In this document: positions 25,561 to 33,613 of the stretch, in pieces
How positions within the stretch are numbered: the stretch's first letter is position 1
How the letters are laid out: every line of letters begins with the position of its first letter
Source: Mucilaginibacter aquaedulcis
GTDB lineage: Bacteria > Bacteroidota > Bacteroidia > Sphingobacteriales > Sphingobacteriaceae
DNA length: 64,000 bases
Assembly: GCF_030409325.1 (NCBI RefSeq)
Contig: NZ_JAUFPR010000004.1
Location: forward strand, 1,150,227 to 1,214,226
Reading direction: 5' to 3'
Position numbers and translations under genes: made by a program
Notes under the pieces: model-generated
Databases searched by the model: none
What the model saw: only the letters and a program-made list of their open reading frames with translations
What the model was told of the DNA's origin: nothing

Positions 25561-26346
25561 TTAACTTTTTAACTTCTCAAAAAAACGGCCGTTGAATTTA
25601 TAGGGAATAAATTTACGGGTCATTTTATGATTGTAATCAACCAGCGGGGTGTAAATGGTTTGTTTAGACGGATCGAAATATATACTTGGGTATGATTTCC
25701 AGTCGGCAATAGAGCTTACGTCAAAATCATAATGTAACTGACTATATACACCTGTAGGAGTTTTTATCAGTGGAGGGTTACTGATCAGCGAACCTTTATC
25801 AATGGTAAAGATCCTTAAACCCTGTCCGGCTTTTGCAGGCGAATAAACAGAATTATAAGGTGCTAAATAGTAAGTTTTATTGCTGTTGGTAAAGGTGTAA
25901 ATTTTTGAATACCAAAGTGGTAAACTTCCCTTTTTGCCCACGGTATCCATTTTTAAAAGTGCAGTGGTTTTTCCGTTGTTTTTATATTGCAGTACGTTAT
26001 AAATGTCAAAGCCTTTAGTGCCAAGCTGGGTGTTCCATGAATAAGTACGAAACTGTCCGTCGGCAGAAGTTGCTATTACCAATTTTGCTTTGATCAGCGA
26101 AGTAAAGGGCTGGCTAATGGTTGCCGGGTATTTGGAAGTGTAATATTTGAGCTTAAACCCAAAGATCTTGTTTTGCTTTTGCAGAGAATCAATGGCTTTC
26201 CACTGTTTTTTGTGCGAGCCATAATAGTTTACCTTTTGAAGTATACGCAACAGATCAGCTTCAATGGCTTGCGGGCTGTCTTGGGCAAACAAGCGGGTTG
26301 AAGCTAAACAGCAACAGAAAACAACTATTAGTTTAATGGTTTTCAT
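25561..26346 (-). CDS. Secreted protein of unknown function
   Basis: The 261-residue protein starts with a clear signal peptide (MKTIKLIVVFCCCLASTRLFAQ, cleavage about after residue 22). I start at ATG 26346 because the longer reading needs a TTG. The mature part has many beta-forming segments, including an N-terminal ADLLRILQKVNYY helix and repeated Y-P/Y-S motifs. I do not recognise a domain. It lies between asd and a LysR gene on the same strand, with a terminator separating it from asd. Confidence 0.6.
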   Translation of the reverse strand: MKTIKLIVVFCCCLASTRLFAQDSPQAIEADLLRILQKVNYYGSHKKQWKAIDSLQKQNKIFGFKLKYYTSKYPATISQPFTSLIKAKLVIATSADGQFRTYSWNTQLGTKGFDIYNVLQYKNNGKTTALLKMDTVGKKGSLPLWYSKIYTFTNSNKTYYLAPYNSVYSPAKAGQGLRIFTIDKGSLISNPPLIKTPTGVYSQLHYDFDVSSIADWKSYPSIYFDPSKQTIYTPLVDYNHKMTRKFIPYKFNGRFFEKLKS

Positions 26347-26366
26347 GGCAGGCAAGTTTAAATAAA

Positions 26367-26396
26367 AAAAGGGATAATCAAATGATCATCCCTTTT
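26367..26396 (-). terminator. Intrinsic terminator of asd
   Basis: The arms AAAAGGGATAATCA and TGATCATCCCTTTT pair with one mismatch over a two-base loop. On the minus strand a T-rich run follows. Confidence 0.8.
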
Positions 26397-26419
26397 ATTT
26401 ATCTTGTTCAGATTGAAAT

Positions 26420-27427
26420 TTATGCTTCAACCGGCTGGCCAATTAACTGAGCAGCAGCAAGGTATTCGGCAATTTGTACAGCGTTGGTAGCAGCGCCCTT
26501 GCGCAAATTGTCTGATACTATCCAGCAGTTTAATGTATTGTCCTGAGTTTCGTCACGACGGATACGGCCTACAAAAACCTCATCTTTATCATGCGCGTCA
26601 AGCGGCATTGGATATTTAAGGTTAGCAGGATCATCAACCACAACAATGCCTGGTGATTTTGCCAATAGCTCACGTACCTCGGCCAGATCAAAATCATTGG
26701 CAAACTCAATGTTCACTGATTCTGAGTGCCCCCCCATAACTGGGATACGCACAGTTGTAGCGGTAACTTTTATGCTATCATCGCCCATGATCTTTTTGGT
26801 TTCCAGGATCATTTTCATTTCCTCTTTGGTATAACCATTCTCGGTGAAAACGTCAATCTGAGGGATAACGTTAAGGTCGATGGTGTAAGGATAAACCTTA
26901 GGGCCGTCGATACCTTTACGCTCGTTAAACAGCTGGTCAACAGCTTTAACGCCGGTGCCGGTAACTGATTGATAGGTAGATACAACTACTCTTTTAATTT
27001 TATATTTATCATGCAGTGGTTTTAAGGCCACTACCATTTGTATGGTTGAGCAATTAGGGTTGGCAATTATCTTGTCATCGGCAGTTAATACATTGGCGTT
27101 AACTTCGGGCACAACCAGTTTTTTGGTTGGGTCCATGCGCCATGCCGATGAATTGTCAATAACGGTTGTACCAGCGGCTGCAAATAAAGGAGCCTGCTGT
27201 AATGAAGTGCTTCCGCCGGCCGAGAAAATCGCTACGTCCGGCTTCATCTTAATCGCATCCTCAACAGAAACTACCTTAAACTGCTTACCCTTAAAAGTAA
27301 TTTCTTTACCAATACTTTTTTCTGAAGCTACGGGAATTAATTCTGTAACGGGGAAGTTGCGTTCTGCAAGAACCTGCAACATTTTGGTGCCTACTAATCC
27401 TGTAGCACCTACTACTGCGACTTTCAT
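26420..27427 (-). CDS. asd: Aspartate-semialdehyde dehydrogenase
   Basis: The 335-residue NADPH enzyme makes aspartate-4-semialdehyde from aspartyl phosphate on the way to lysine, methionine, threonine and diaminopimelate. It shows VVGATGLVG (residues 5-13), SAGGSTS, the catalytic cysteine in NPNCSTIQMV (Cys126) and VRIPVMGGHSESVNIE with the active-site histidine. Length is standard. The promoter must lie in the 290-base gap upstream, which it shares divergently with tdh. An intrinsic terminator follows. Confidence 0.95.
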   Translation of the reverse strand: MKVAVVGATGLVGTKMLQVLAERNFPVTELIPVASEKSIGKEITFKGKQFKVVSVEDAIKMKPDVAIFSAGGSTSLQQAPLFAAAGTTVIDNSSAWRMDPTKKLVVPEVNANVLTADDKIIANPNCSTIQMVVALKPLHDKYKIKRVVVSTYQSVTGTGVKAVDQLFNERKGIDGPKVYPYTIDLNVIPQIDVFTENGYTKEEMKMILETKKIMGDDSIKVTATTVRIPVMGGHSESVNIEFANDFDLAEVRELLAKSPGIVVVDDPANLKYPMPLDAHDKDEVFVGRIRRDETQDNTLNCWIVSDNLRKGAATNAVQIAEYLAAAQLIGQPVEA

Positions 27428-27695
27428 TTTGTTAAACTGTTTTTGATCTGTAATGAAGCTTCCATTGGAGGTTTCATTTTGTTAATTTGTTATATAATAA
27501 AAACTTGAACCCCAAATATGCACATTTTTTTGGGTTTATTATAATAGTTGTCCTATAAGATTAGTATATTTTAATGAATGGTTAAACGGGGGTAAACCGG
27601 AAGCTGAAAAAATCAATATGTTCATTTTAGTTAAATAAGCTGTTACTTTCCCTATAAACTTGATGAACTACCTCAACAGATTTCGCCCAAATTTT

Positions 27696-27703
27696 TACCT
27701 TTG
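27696..27703 (+). promoter_or_regulatory. -7 element for the threonine dehydrogenase gene
   Basis: TACCTTTG matches TAnnTTTG, 18 bases before the ATG at 27721. No good -33 is seen. Confidence 0.5.
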
Positions 27704-27720
27704 CGCAAACTCAATATTGC

Positions 27721-28677
27721 ATGAGCGAAAAGATTATAGTGATTGGCGCCAACGGCCAAATAGGTACAGAGCTGGTTGTAGCTTTGAGAAAGATACACGG
27801 TGCAGAAAATGTAATAGCATCTGATATAAATGATCCGAGTTATGCTATACGCCACGGCGGACCGTTCGAGATTGTGAATGTGCTTGATAAAGATAATTTG
27901 CACCATATATTTGATAAACATCGCCCTACCCAGGTTTATCTGCTGGCCGCCATACTATCGGCCGTAGGCGAGCAAAAACCCAAATTGGCCTGGGATTTGA
28001 ACATGACCGGCCTTCTCCACATACTTGACTTTGCTGTTGAGTTTAAAACACAAAAAGTTTTCTGGCCAAGTTCAATCGCTGTATTCGGCCCCAACTCACC
28101 ACAGTTTCATACACCACAATATTGCGTAATGGATCCAAATACAGTTTATGGATTCAGCAAACTGGCAGGTGAGCGTTGGTGTGAGTATTATTTTAATAAA
28201 TACGGACTTGATGTGCGCAGCATCCGTTACCCGGGGCTGATAGGCTGGAGAGCTAATCCGGGAGGCGGCACAACTGATTATGCCGTACATATATTTCACG
28301 AGGCATTAAAAAAAGGAAGCTATACCAGTTTCCTTTCGGCCGATACCGCTTTACCTATGATGTATATGGATGATGCCATCAGGGCCACCATTTCATTAAT
28401 GGATGCACCGGCCGAGCAACTTACCATCCGTTCGTCATATAACTTGGCAGGCATTAGCTTTACCCCTACACAACTGGCAGCCGAAATAAAAAAACAGATA
28501 CCTGATTTTGAAATAAGCTATTCCGAAAATGATCCGCGCCAGGCTATTGCCGATAGCTGGCCAAAATCAATTGACGATAGCTATGCCGAAAGGGACTGGG
28601 GCTGGAAATTAGAATATGACCTGGCTGCCATGGCCAATGATATGCTGACTAATTTGAAAGATACTATAATAAGTTAA
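27721..28677 (+). CDS. L-threonine 3-dehydrogenase, SDR type
   Basis: The 318-residue extended-SDR protein matches the UDP-galactose-epimerase-like threonine dehydrogenases known from Bacteroidota and Cupriavidus. It has IGANGQIGTEL (residues 7-17), WPSSIAVFGP, the YGFSKLAGE catalytic tyrosine/lysine and RYPGLIGW. It oxidises threonine to 2-amino-3-ketobutyrate, which Kbl (42609) cleaves with CoA. Unlike the zinc alcohol-dehydrogenase type Tdh it needs no metal. The two pathway genes are 15 kb apart here. A general sugar epimerase is less likely given these motifs. Confidence 0.85.
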   Translation: MSEKIIVIGANGQIGTELVVALRKIHGAENVIASDINDPSYAIRHGGPFEIVNVLDKDNLHHIFDKHRPTQVYLLAAILSAVGEQKPKLAWDLNMTGLLHILDFAVEFKTQKVFWPSSIAVFGPNSPQFHTPQYCVMDPNTVYGFSKLAGERWCEYYFNKYGLDVRSIRYPGLIGWRANPGGGTTDYAVHIFHEALKKGSYTSFLSADTALPMMYMDDAIRATISLMDAPAEQLTIRSSYNLAGISFTPTQLAAEIKKQIPDFEISYSENDPRQAIADSWPKSIDDSYAERDWGWKLEYDLAAMANDMLTNLKDTIIS

Positions 28678-28821
28678 AGGGCCAAAAGCGTAAAGCAAAA
28701 AGCTAAGCGTTTGAAACTTATATAAAACAAATATTATATTTAACCACTTTACCCTTATTGGGTGAGCAGTTAATCAATACAAGGGTTGATGTATCAGCCA
28801 AGAATAATGAACTAAGAAAAC

Positions 28822-29547
28822 ATGGGAAGAGCATTTGAATTCCGCAAAGAAAGAAAGTTTAAACGCTGGGCTAAAATGGCCGTGCAGTTTACCCGTTTAG
28901 GAAAAGAGATTGTAATGGCCGTAAAAGCGGGCGGCGGTGATGTTACTACCAACTCGCGTTTAAGAACGGCGGTGCAAAACGCTAAAGCCGTAAACATGCC
29001 GAAAGATCGTGTTGAAGCCGCTATAAAAAGGGCTACTAGCCGGGATGAAAAGGATTACGAAGAATTAGTTTACGAAGGGTACGCTCCTTACGGCGTTGCT
29101 GTATTGGTTGAAACAGCTACCGATAATACCAACCGTACCGTGGCCAATGTGCGCAGCTACTTTACCAAAACCGGTGGTTCATTAGGCAAAACAGGCTCGC
29201 TTGATTTTATTTTTACGCGCAAATCTGTTTTTACATTTATTCCCGGCGACCGCGATCTGGAAGAGTTGGAATTTGAATTAATTGATGCGGGTTTGGAAGA
29301 TTTGTTTGTTGAGGCGGATGAAGAAGGAAACGATATTGGAGTAATCCACACGGCTTTTGAGGATTTCGGTAAGATGCAAAAGACCCTCGAGGAATTAGGC
29401 ATTGAAGTAAAATCGGCCAAATTGGAGCGTGTTCCCCAGTCATTTCACCAGGTAACCGAAGAGCAGGTTGCTGATATCATGAAACTGATTGATAAGCTGG
29501 AAGAGGATGACGACGTGCAGGCGGTTTATCATAATATGGCCGAGTAA
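28822..29547 (+). CDS. YebC/PmpR family protein (TACO1-like)
   Basis: The 241-residue protein matches the YebC/TACO1 family: an N-terminal MGRAFEFRKERKFKRWA (a Bacteroidota version of MAGHSKW), GGGDVTTNSRLRTAVQNAKAVNMPKD, YEGYAPYGVAVLVE, and TGGSLGKTGSLDFIF. These proteins were described as DNA-binding regulators and more recently as translation factors that help ribosomes through difficult peptide stretches. No partner gene is adjacent. Repeats fill the following spacer. Confidence 0.92.
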   Translation: MGRAFEFRKERKFKRWAKMAVQFTRLGKEIVMAVKAGGGDVTTNSRLRTAVQNAKAVNMPKDRVEAAIKRATSRDEKDYEELVYEGYAPYGVAVLVETATDNTNRTVANVRSYFTKTGGSLGKTGSLDFIFTRKSVFTFIPGDRDLEELEFELIDAGLEDLFVEADEEGNDIGVIHTAFEDFGKMQKTLEELGIEVKSAKLERVPQSFHQVTEEQVADIMKLIDKLEEDDDVQAVYHNMAE

Positions 29548-29601
29548 AATTGATTTCGGAAATCGGATTTTCGATTTCGGATTTATTTTTAATAATTATC
29601 T

Positions 29602-29628
29602 CTCATTGCGAGGTACGAAGCAATCGCG
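29602..29628. repeat. Half copy of the CATTGCGAG...GCAATCGC repeat
   Basis: CTCATTGCGAGGTACGAAGC and the following AATCGCG match the left arms at 21433 and 31029. No right arm follows. The next spacer bases (29645-29683) belong to the TTTTGACTTTTGAA family. Confidence 0.7.
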
Positions 29629-29682
29629 AATATTGTATTCAAAAGGCTTTTGACTTTTGAATTTAACTTTTGAATTAAAAAC

Positions 29683-29898
29683 ATGCCATTATTCAGCTCA
29701 CGTAAGGAAGAGAAGAAAGTAAAGGTAACCTTTGCTAACGGCTTACTTTTTGTTGAGAAACCGGATGGCAAACAACAGGCGTTTCCGCTGGAATGGTTTC
29801 CGAAACTGATGAACGCCACCGATGAGGAACGTGCAGACTGGAAGCAGACAGATAAAGGTATCCACTTTAATCAGCTGGATATTGATGTTGCATTTTAA
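29683..29898 (+). CDS. DUF2442 domain protein
   Basis: This small protein of 71 residues has the DUF2442 pattern: a short beta-rich start (VKVTFANGLLFVEKPDG), then FPLEWFPKLMNATDEERADW with the conserved aromatic-Pro-Leu segment, ending in IHFNQLDIDVAF. DUF2442 proteins often accompany toxin-antitoxin or mobile-element genes, but no toxin is adjacent here. Function unknown. Confidence 0.75.
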   Translation: MPLFSSRKEEKKVKVTFANGLLFVEKPDGKQQAFPLEWFPKLMNATDEERADWKQTDKGIHFNQLDIDVAF

Positions 29899-29901
29899 GC
29901 A

Positions 29902-29996
29902 GATATGAGATATTAGATGTGAGATGTTAGATAAGGGAGAATAGTAACTTAAGCAAGTTAATGTCTCATATCTCACATCTCATATCTCAAATCTAA
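29902..29996. repeat. Inverted repeat of ATGAGATATTAGATGTGAGAT units
   Basis: Left part 29902-29933 is built from GATATGAGAT / GATGTGAGAT units and right part 29963-29996 from their reverse complements (ATCTCACATCTCATATCTC). The two ends can pair across about 30 bases. It sits between the DUF2442 gene and the repeat-protein gene. Confidence 0.65.
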
Positions 29997-30000
29997 TGAT

Positions 30001-30969
30001 ATGACCTTCGAAGAGTTTTTTAAAAAGAAAAAGATTGATCTGTTGGCTCTGCAGCAGGGTGAGCAATCGTTGTTTTCTGAATTTAAAACTCATTACGAAC
30101 AGATGGGCGAAAAAAGCTTTGATCATACCAAAAAATATTGGTTCAATAAGCTCAGACGCCGTTTTCCAGCATCACCGGAAATAAAAACAGAAAAGTTACG
30201 GATAGAAAATCAGCTGGCCGAACAAACCATTACCGAGAGCCTGATAGAGCCGGTAAAAGCTACGCCAAAAATTGGGTTCACGCCCAAATTCAAAGCAGCT
30301 GGTGTTACTGCCAAGCCTGCCGAAGAAAAAAGTGAAATCAAGCCAGAAGAAGGTACTACGCCGTCAGGAGAGTCAACTGCTCCAAAACCGGCTTTTAAGC
30401 CTCGTTTTAATCCGGCTATGGTAAACCCAAAGGCCGAATTAGATGAGGCAACTCCTGAACAAAAGCCTGAAATAAAAGAGGAAGAGGTTGTTAAGGATAC
30501 TACTGAAGCCCCTAAGCCCGGCTTTAAGCCACGTTTTAATGCGGCAATGGTCAAACCAAAACCTACAGAAAACACTGAAACGCCTGCAGAAAAAGCTGAA
30601 GCTAAAAGCGAAGAAACTAAGCCGGCTACAGAAACTCCGAAGCCTGGTTTTAAGCCCCGTTTTAATGCGGCCATGATGAAACCTAAACCGGTTGAGAATG
30701 AACCACCTGTAGCTAAAGAGAAACCCGAGGTTAAATCAGAAGCAGAGGTTGTTCCCGAAATTGAGGCTCCTTCGGCCAAACCTGCATACAAACCTCGTTT
30801 TCAGGCAGGGATGGTAAAGCCCAAGCCTGTTGAAGACGAGGTTAGGCCCGAAGAAAAGCCAGAGGATATGTCAAATGTATCTTCGCCAGATGGACCTGCC
30901 GCCAAGCCTGCTTACAAGCCCCGGTTTAACATGAAGAATATCCCACCAAAGCCTAAAGAGGAAGAATAG
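30001..30969 (+). CDS. Protein with six KPxFKPRFNxxMVKPKP repeats
   Basis: The 322-residue protein has an N-terminal folded part (residues 1-60: helical, ending KKYWFNKLRRRF) and then a long, charged, low-complexity tail. Six copies of a motif of the form KPxFKPRFNxAMVKPKP start near residues 89, 128, 171, 213, 259 and 301, about 39-46 residues apart. They are joined by Glu/Lys/Pro/Thr linkers. The first copy is the most diverged. No signal peptide or membrane segment is present, so it is probably cytoplasmic and largely disordered. I know no function. The basic, aromatic-containing repeats could bind nucleic acid or a repeated partner surface. Confidence 0.7.
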   Translation: MTFEEFFKKKKIDLLALQQGEQSLFSEFKTHYEQMGEKSFDHTKKYWFNKLRRRFPASPEIKTEKLRIENQLAEQTITESLIEPVKATPKIGFTPKFKAAGVTAKPAEEKSEIKPEEGTTPSGESTAPKPAFKPRFNPAMVNPKAELDEATPEQKPEIKEEEVVKDTTEAPKPGFKPRFNAAMVKPKPTENTETPAEKAEAKSEETKPATETPKPGFKPRFNAAMMKPKPVENEPPVAKEKPEVKSEAEVVPEIEAPSAKPAYKPRFQAGMVKPKPVEDEVRPEEKPEDMSNVSSPDGPAAKPAYKPRFNMKNIPPKPKEEE

Positions 30970-31028
30970 TCAATAATTTTAAGAAAGGCTATAATATCAA
31001 AACGGTTTTTATTCAGAGCGTATAAATT

Positions 31029-31120
31029 TTGTCATTGCGAGCGATAGCGTAGCAATCGCGAACTGAAAGGAAACTTGCATAGCGTGCGATTGCTTCGTCG
31101 TTCCTGCTCACAATAACAAA
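31029..31120. repeat. TTGTCATTGCGAG...GCAATCGCG palindromic repeat, second full copy
   Basis: Left arm 31029-31060 and right arm 31085-31120 pair with several mismatches. It is related to the copy at 21433-21503 and lies between convergent genes ending at 30969 and 31160. Confidence 0.75.
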
Positions 31121-31159
31121 AGATCAAATTCAAAGTGTCGTCTTTAATAGAGCGGCTGA

Positions 31160-31960
31160 TTATTTACTGTGCGAAAACAGCCAGCTTAATAATTCAGGTT
31201 CTTTGAAGGCATAATCCCAGCTGTTGTGGTCAACGCCTTGATAAAGGGTAAATTTAGGATCGCCGCCTGCTTCTTTAATGGCTGCTACTATAACTTCTGA
31301 ATGATCGGCAGGCACCACACTGTCCTTACTGCCGTGGAATATCCATAGCGGAACTTTTTTTGCATACTTTTTAGCATTAAGGGTGTTATCGCCTCCAGCA
31401 ATGGAAAAAGCCGCAGCAAATATTTTAGGTTCACGCCCAATGATCTCCAATGTGCCCATGCCTCCCATACTTAAGCCTCCAATGTAAACGCGATGTTTAT
31501 CAACAAAGGGTTTGTCTAAAAACTGATCAACCAAGCCCATTAGTAGACTCATAGCTATGGTAGGTTGTTCATTTACCTGAAATACGAATTTTCTTTTCTG
31601 TGTTGCCGGGTCGGTTTCCTGCTGTACGTTTGACCAATAACTATTCGCCGGGCATTGCGGAAAAACCACAATAGCTTCATATTTTTCACGTACGCTGTCC
31701 TGCAAAAGGCGTGAAGGTCCATATTTTAGCTGAGCCTCGTTATTATTGCCGCGTTCGCCCGAACCGTGCAGAACAAATAGCAGAGGATATTTTTTGTTAG
31801 GATCAAAATGTTTAGGAAATAATAAACGGTAAGGAAGTGTATCGCCTTTCATGGCAAAACTACCCCTGTCAAAAGATGATAAGTTTTGTTGAGAACGTGC
31901 TGAAAAAGAAAATGCTAAGAGCAAACTTAGCATTCCTATAAAAACTTTTATATGATTCAT
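31160..31960 (-). CDS. Secreted alpha/beta-hydrolase esterase (prolyl-oligopeptidase-like)
   Basis: The 266-residue protein has a signal peptide (to about residue 23, ...FSFSARSQQ). Its alpha/beta-hydrolase domain has LLFVLHGSGERGNN, the nucleophile elbow GLSMGGMG, the aspartate in FHGSKDSVVP and the catalytic histidine in GVDHNSWD. It resembles the secreted carboxylesterase/phospholipase family common beside polysaccharide-utilisation genes. It lies on the same strand as the glucan locus, 207 bases beyond the GH144 gene and separated by a palindrome, so it may be its own transcript. A role in removing ester groups from glycans is inference. Confidence 0.82.
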   Translation of the reverse strand: MNHIKVFIGMLSLLLAFSFSARSQQNLSSFDRGSFAMKGDTLPYRLLFPKHFDPNKKYPLLFVLHGSGERGNNNEAQLKYGPSRLLQDSVREKYEAIVVFPQCPANSYWSNVQQETDPATQKRKFVFQVNEQPTIAMSLLMGLVDQFLDKPFVDKHRVYIGGLSMGGMGTLEIIGREPKIFAAAFSIAGGDNTLNAKKYAKKVPLWIFHGSKDSVVPADHSEVIVAAIKEAGGDPKFTLYQGVDHNSWDYAFKEPELLSWLFSHSK

Positions 31961-32077
31961 GGGGCTGTGTTGGTGACTCGTTTTGCAGATGTTTGTTAGT
32001 TAAAACAAATCTAACGCCTTTTGATTTACAATGTTTAATATTTTTTATTGTTCAAGTCAGGTATTATTTGTTTTCAA

Positions 32078-32162
32078 TTGTCATTTCGACCGAAGGGAGA
32101 AATCTTTTACCTCAGGCGTTGCAGCATGTAAGATTTCTCCTCGTTCCTCGTCGAAATGACAA
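32078..32162. repeat. TTGTCATTTCGACC...GTCGAAATGACAA palindromic repeat
   Basis: The outer arms (TTGTCATTTCGA at 32078 and TCGAAATGACAA ending 32162) pair perfectly, and the inner AGAAATCTT / AAGATTTCT parts pair as well. It ends 6 bases before the 3' end of the GH144 gene and may act as a transcription stop. Confidence 0.75.
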
Positions 32163-32167
32163 GAATG

Positions 32168-33520
32168 TTATTTTTTAGCCAGCTCCGGACTTTCGAAGCC
32201 AAGTTTTTTAAGGCCGTTTTGTATTTCGGGGCAGCTCATGAATAATTTCCATAACAAGCCGGTGCGATAGTTCTCGATCATTACTATAATTGGACCCTGA
32301 TCGATAGCCAGGTATGATTTAGCATACCAGTTGTGCGATTCGCTAAAGGCATCGGTAAAGCCATATTCGCCCCATATCTTATCGCCCAGGTCATAATAAA
32401 AATGACGTAGTGCTTTCATAGAGTAATCCGGCGTGTAAGGGAATGCCGAAAGCGCACCTGTTGGAGTGATCACCCCCAGGTCATTAGTTGGCGAGTGTGC
32501 ATTATAACCCTCAAAGTTATCACTTGCGGTAAGTCCCCAACAGTTTTCGCCATAACCTTTAAACTTTTTAGGGTTATCAACACAGTAAGCATGATTAATA
32601 AGCGTATGGTTTTTATTTTGCTCCCAATAATCGGCATATTGATCTTTTAATCCTTTAGGGTTAAGACCCAGAAATGAATATTGCGAAAAGAATAAAGGCC
32701 CACCATAATCGAAGCCTAAAGGCAATTTAATCCCATAAAAGGTTCTGCCGTTTTTAAAGAAATCACTTTGTGCCCAACCGCGGTTGTAAACTTCAGGAGG
32801 AGCCGGATAACGATTGGCCGATGCAGCCAGTATATAAGTGATCAGGCATTCGTTAAAACCATGTATAGGGAAATTCATGGCCCAGCCATTATTTGGCGAC
32901 CAATGCCAATATAGGGCATCGCGGCCGTCGCGGGTGTACCAGTTCCATTCCATATCGTCCCACATCCCATTAATCATATCACGTATATGGCTTTCTTGAG
33001 GAGTGTTGGCAGTAAAATATTGCCGTGCACATAACAAGCCTTGAAAAAGATAGGCAGATTCCACTATGTCGGCACCATCATCTTTTCGGCCAAAACGGAT
33101 CACTTTGCCAGTTTCGCCATTTAACCAATGCGGAAAGGCACCGTGAAAGGAATCGGCCTTGTATAAAAACTCAACAATTTTAATCATGCGGGTAACTGCC
33201 TGCTCATGACTTATCCATTTGCGACTATCGGCTACTATGAGGGCCATGATGCCAAAACCGGAGCCACCTGTGGTTACTACTTCGTCGCCATAATTAAAAG
33301 ATTTATTGCTGCGCTCACGAGCCAGCCCGCTCACCGGATGACCAAAATCCCAGAAATAACGAAACGTTTGTCGTTGAACTATCTCAAGCAGCGCATTGTC
33401 AGAAAGGTTTTTAATAATACCAACAGGTTTAATGGTATCAGTACTGCTTGTAACTGGCTTTTGAGCCATACAGTAAATAGCAAGCAGCAATAAAACAGGG
33501 GTTAAAAAGAATTTTTTCAT
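32168..33520 (-). CDS. GH144-type secreted beta-1,2-glucanase (glucoamylase-like family)
   Basis: The 450-residue protein has a signal peptide (about residues 1-19) and the glucoamylase-like (alpha/alpha)6 domain now classed as GH144. Visible landmarks are FRYFWDFGHPVSGLARERSN near residue 57, GGSGFGIMALI near 86, FPHWLNGETG, DIVESAYLFQGLL and FWSQYSFLG-like FFSQYSFLGLNP. GH144 members characterised in Chitinophaga cleave beta-1,2-glucan. It follows the SusC-SusD pair on the same strand, with a terminator-like stem between, which fits a beta-1,2-glucan utilisation locus. Other beta-glucans remain possible. Confidence 0.85.
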   Translation of the reverse strand: MKKFFLTPVLLLLAIYCMAQKPVTSSTDTIKPVGIIKNLSDNALLEIVQRQTFRYFWDFGHPVSGLARERSNKSFNYGDEVVTTGGSGFGIMALIVADSRKWISHEQAVTRMIKIVEFLYKADSFHGAFPHWLNGETGKVIRFGRKDDGADIVESAYLFQGLLCARQYFTANTPQESHIRDMINGMWDDMEWNWYTRDGRDALYWHWSPNNGWAMNFPIHGFNECLITYILAASANRYPAPPEVYNRGWAQSDFFKNGRTFYGIKLPLGFDYGGPLFFSQYSFLGLNPKGLKDQYADYWEQNKNHTLINHAYCVDNPKKFKGYGENCWGLTASDNFEGYNAHSPTNDLGVITPTGALSAFPYTPDYSMKALRHFYYDLGDKIWGEYGFTDAFSESHNWYAKSYLAIDQGPIIVMIENYRTGLLWKLFMSCPEIQNGLKKLGFESPELAKK

Positions 33521-33559
33521 GTAAAGTATGTATTTGCTTCAGCAGGTAAAGAATATTAA

Positions 33560-33591
33560 AAGGCTGCCTGCTTATAACGCGAGGCAGCCTT
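33560..33591 (-). terminator. Stem-loop between susD and the GH144 gene
   Basis: AAGGCTGCCT and AGGCAGCCTT form a perfect 10-base stem with a 12-base loop, 23 bases past the susD stop. On the minus strand a short T-rich stretch follows. It may partly end the susCD transcript so that the transporter genes are expressed more than the enzyme. Confidence 0.65.
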
Positions 33592-33613
33592 AACTTAAAT
33601 CAACCCCACTAAA

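Noticed and set aside
30210..30791. Long minus-strand open frame opposite the six-repeat gene
   Set aside because: It is an artefact of the repetitive codons of the plus-strand gene. Its product is Ser/Gly/Ala-rich with no fold or family, and the plus-strand protein has a conserved head and repeats.
30250..30965. Possible CRISPR-like spacing of repeats
   Set aside because: The repeats are about 39-46 codons apart, lie in one reading frame and encode a conserved peptide; they are protein repeats, not CRISPR.
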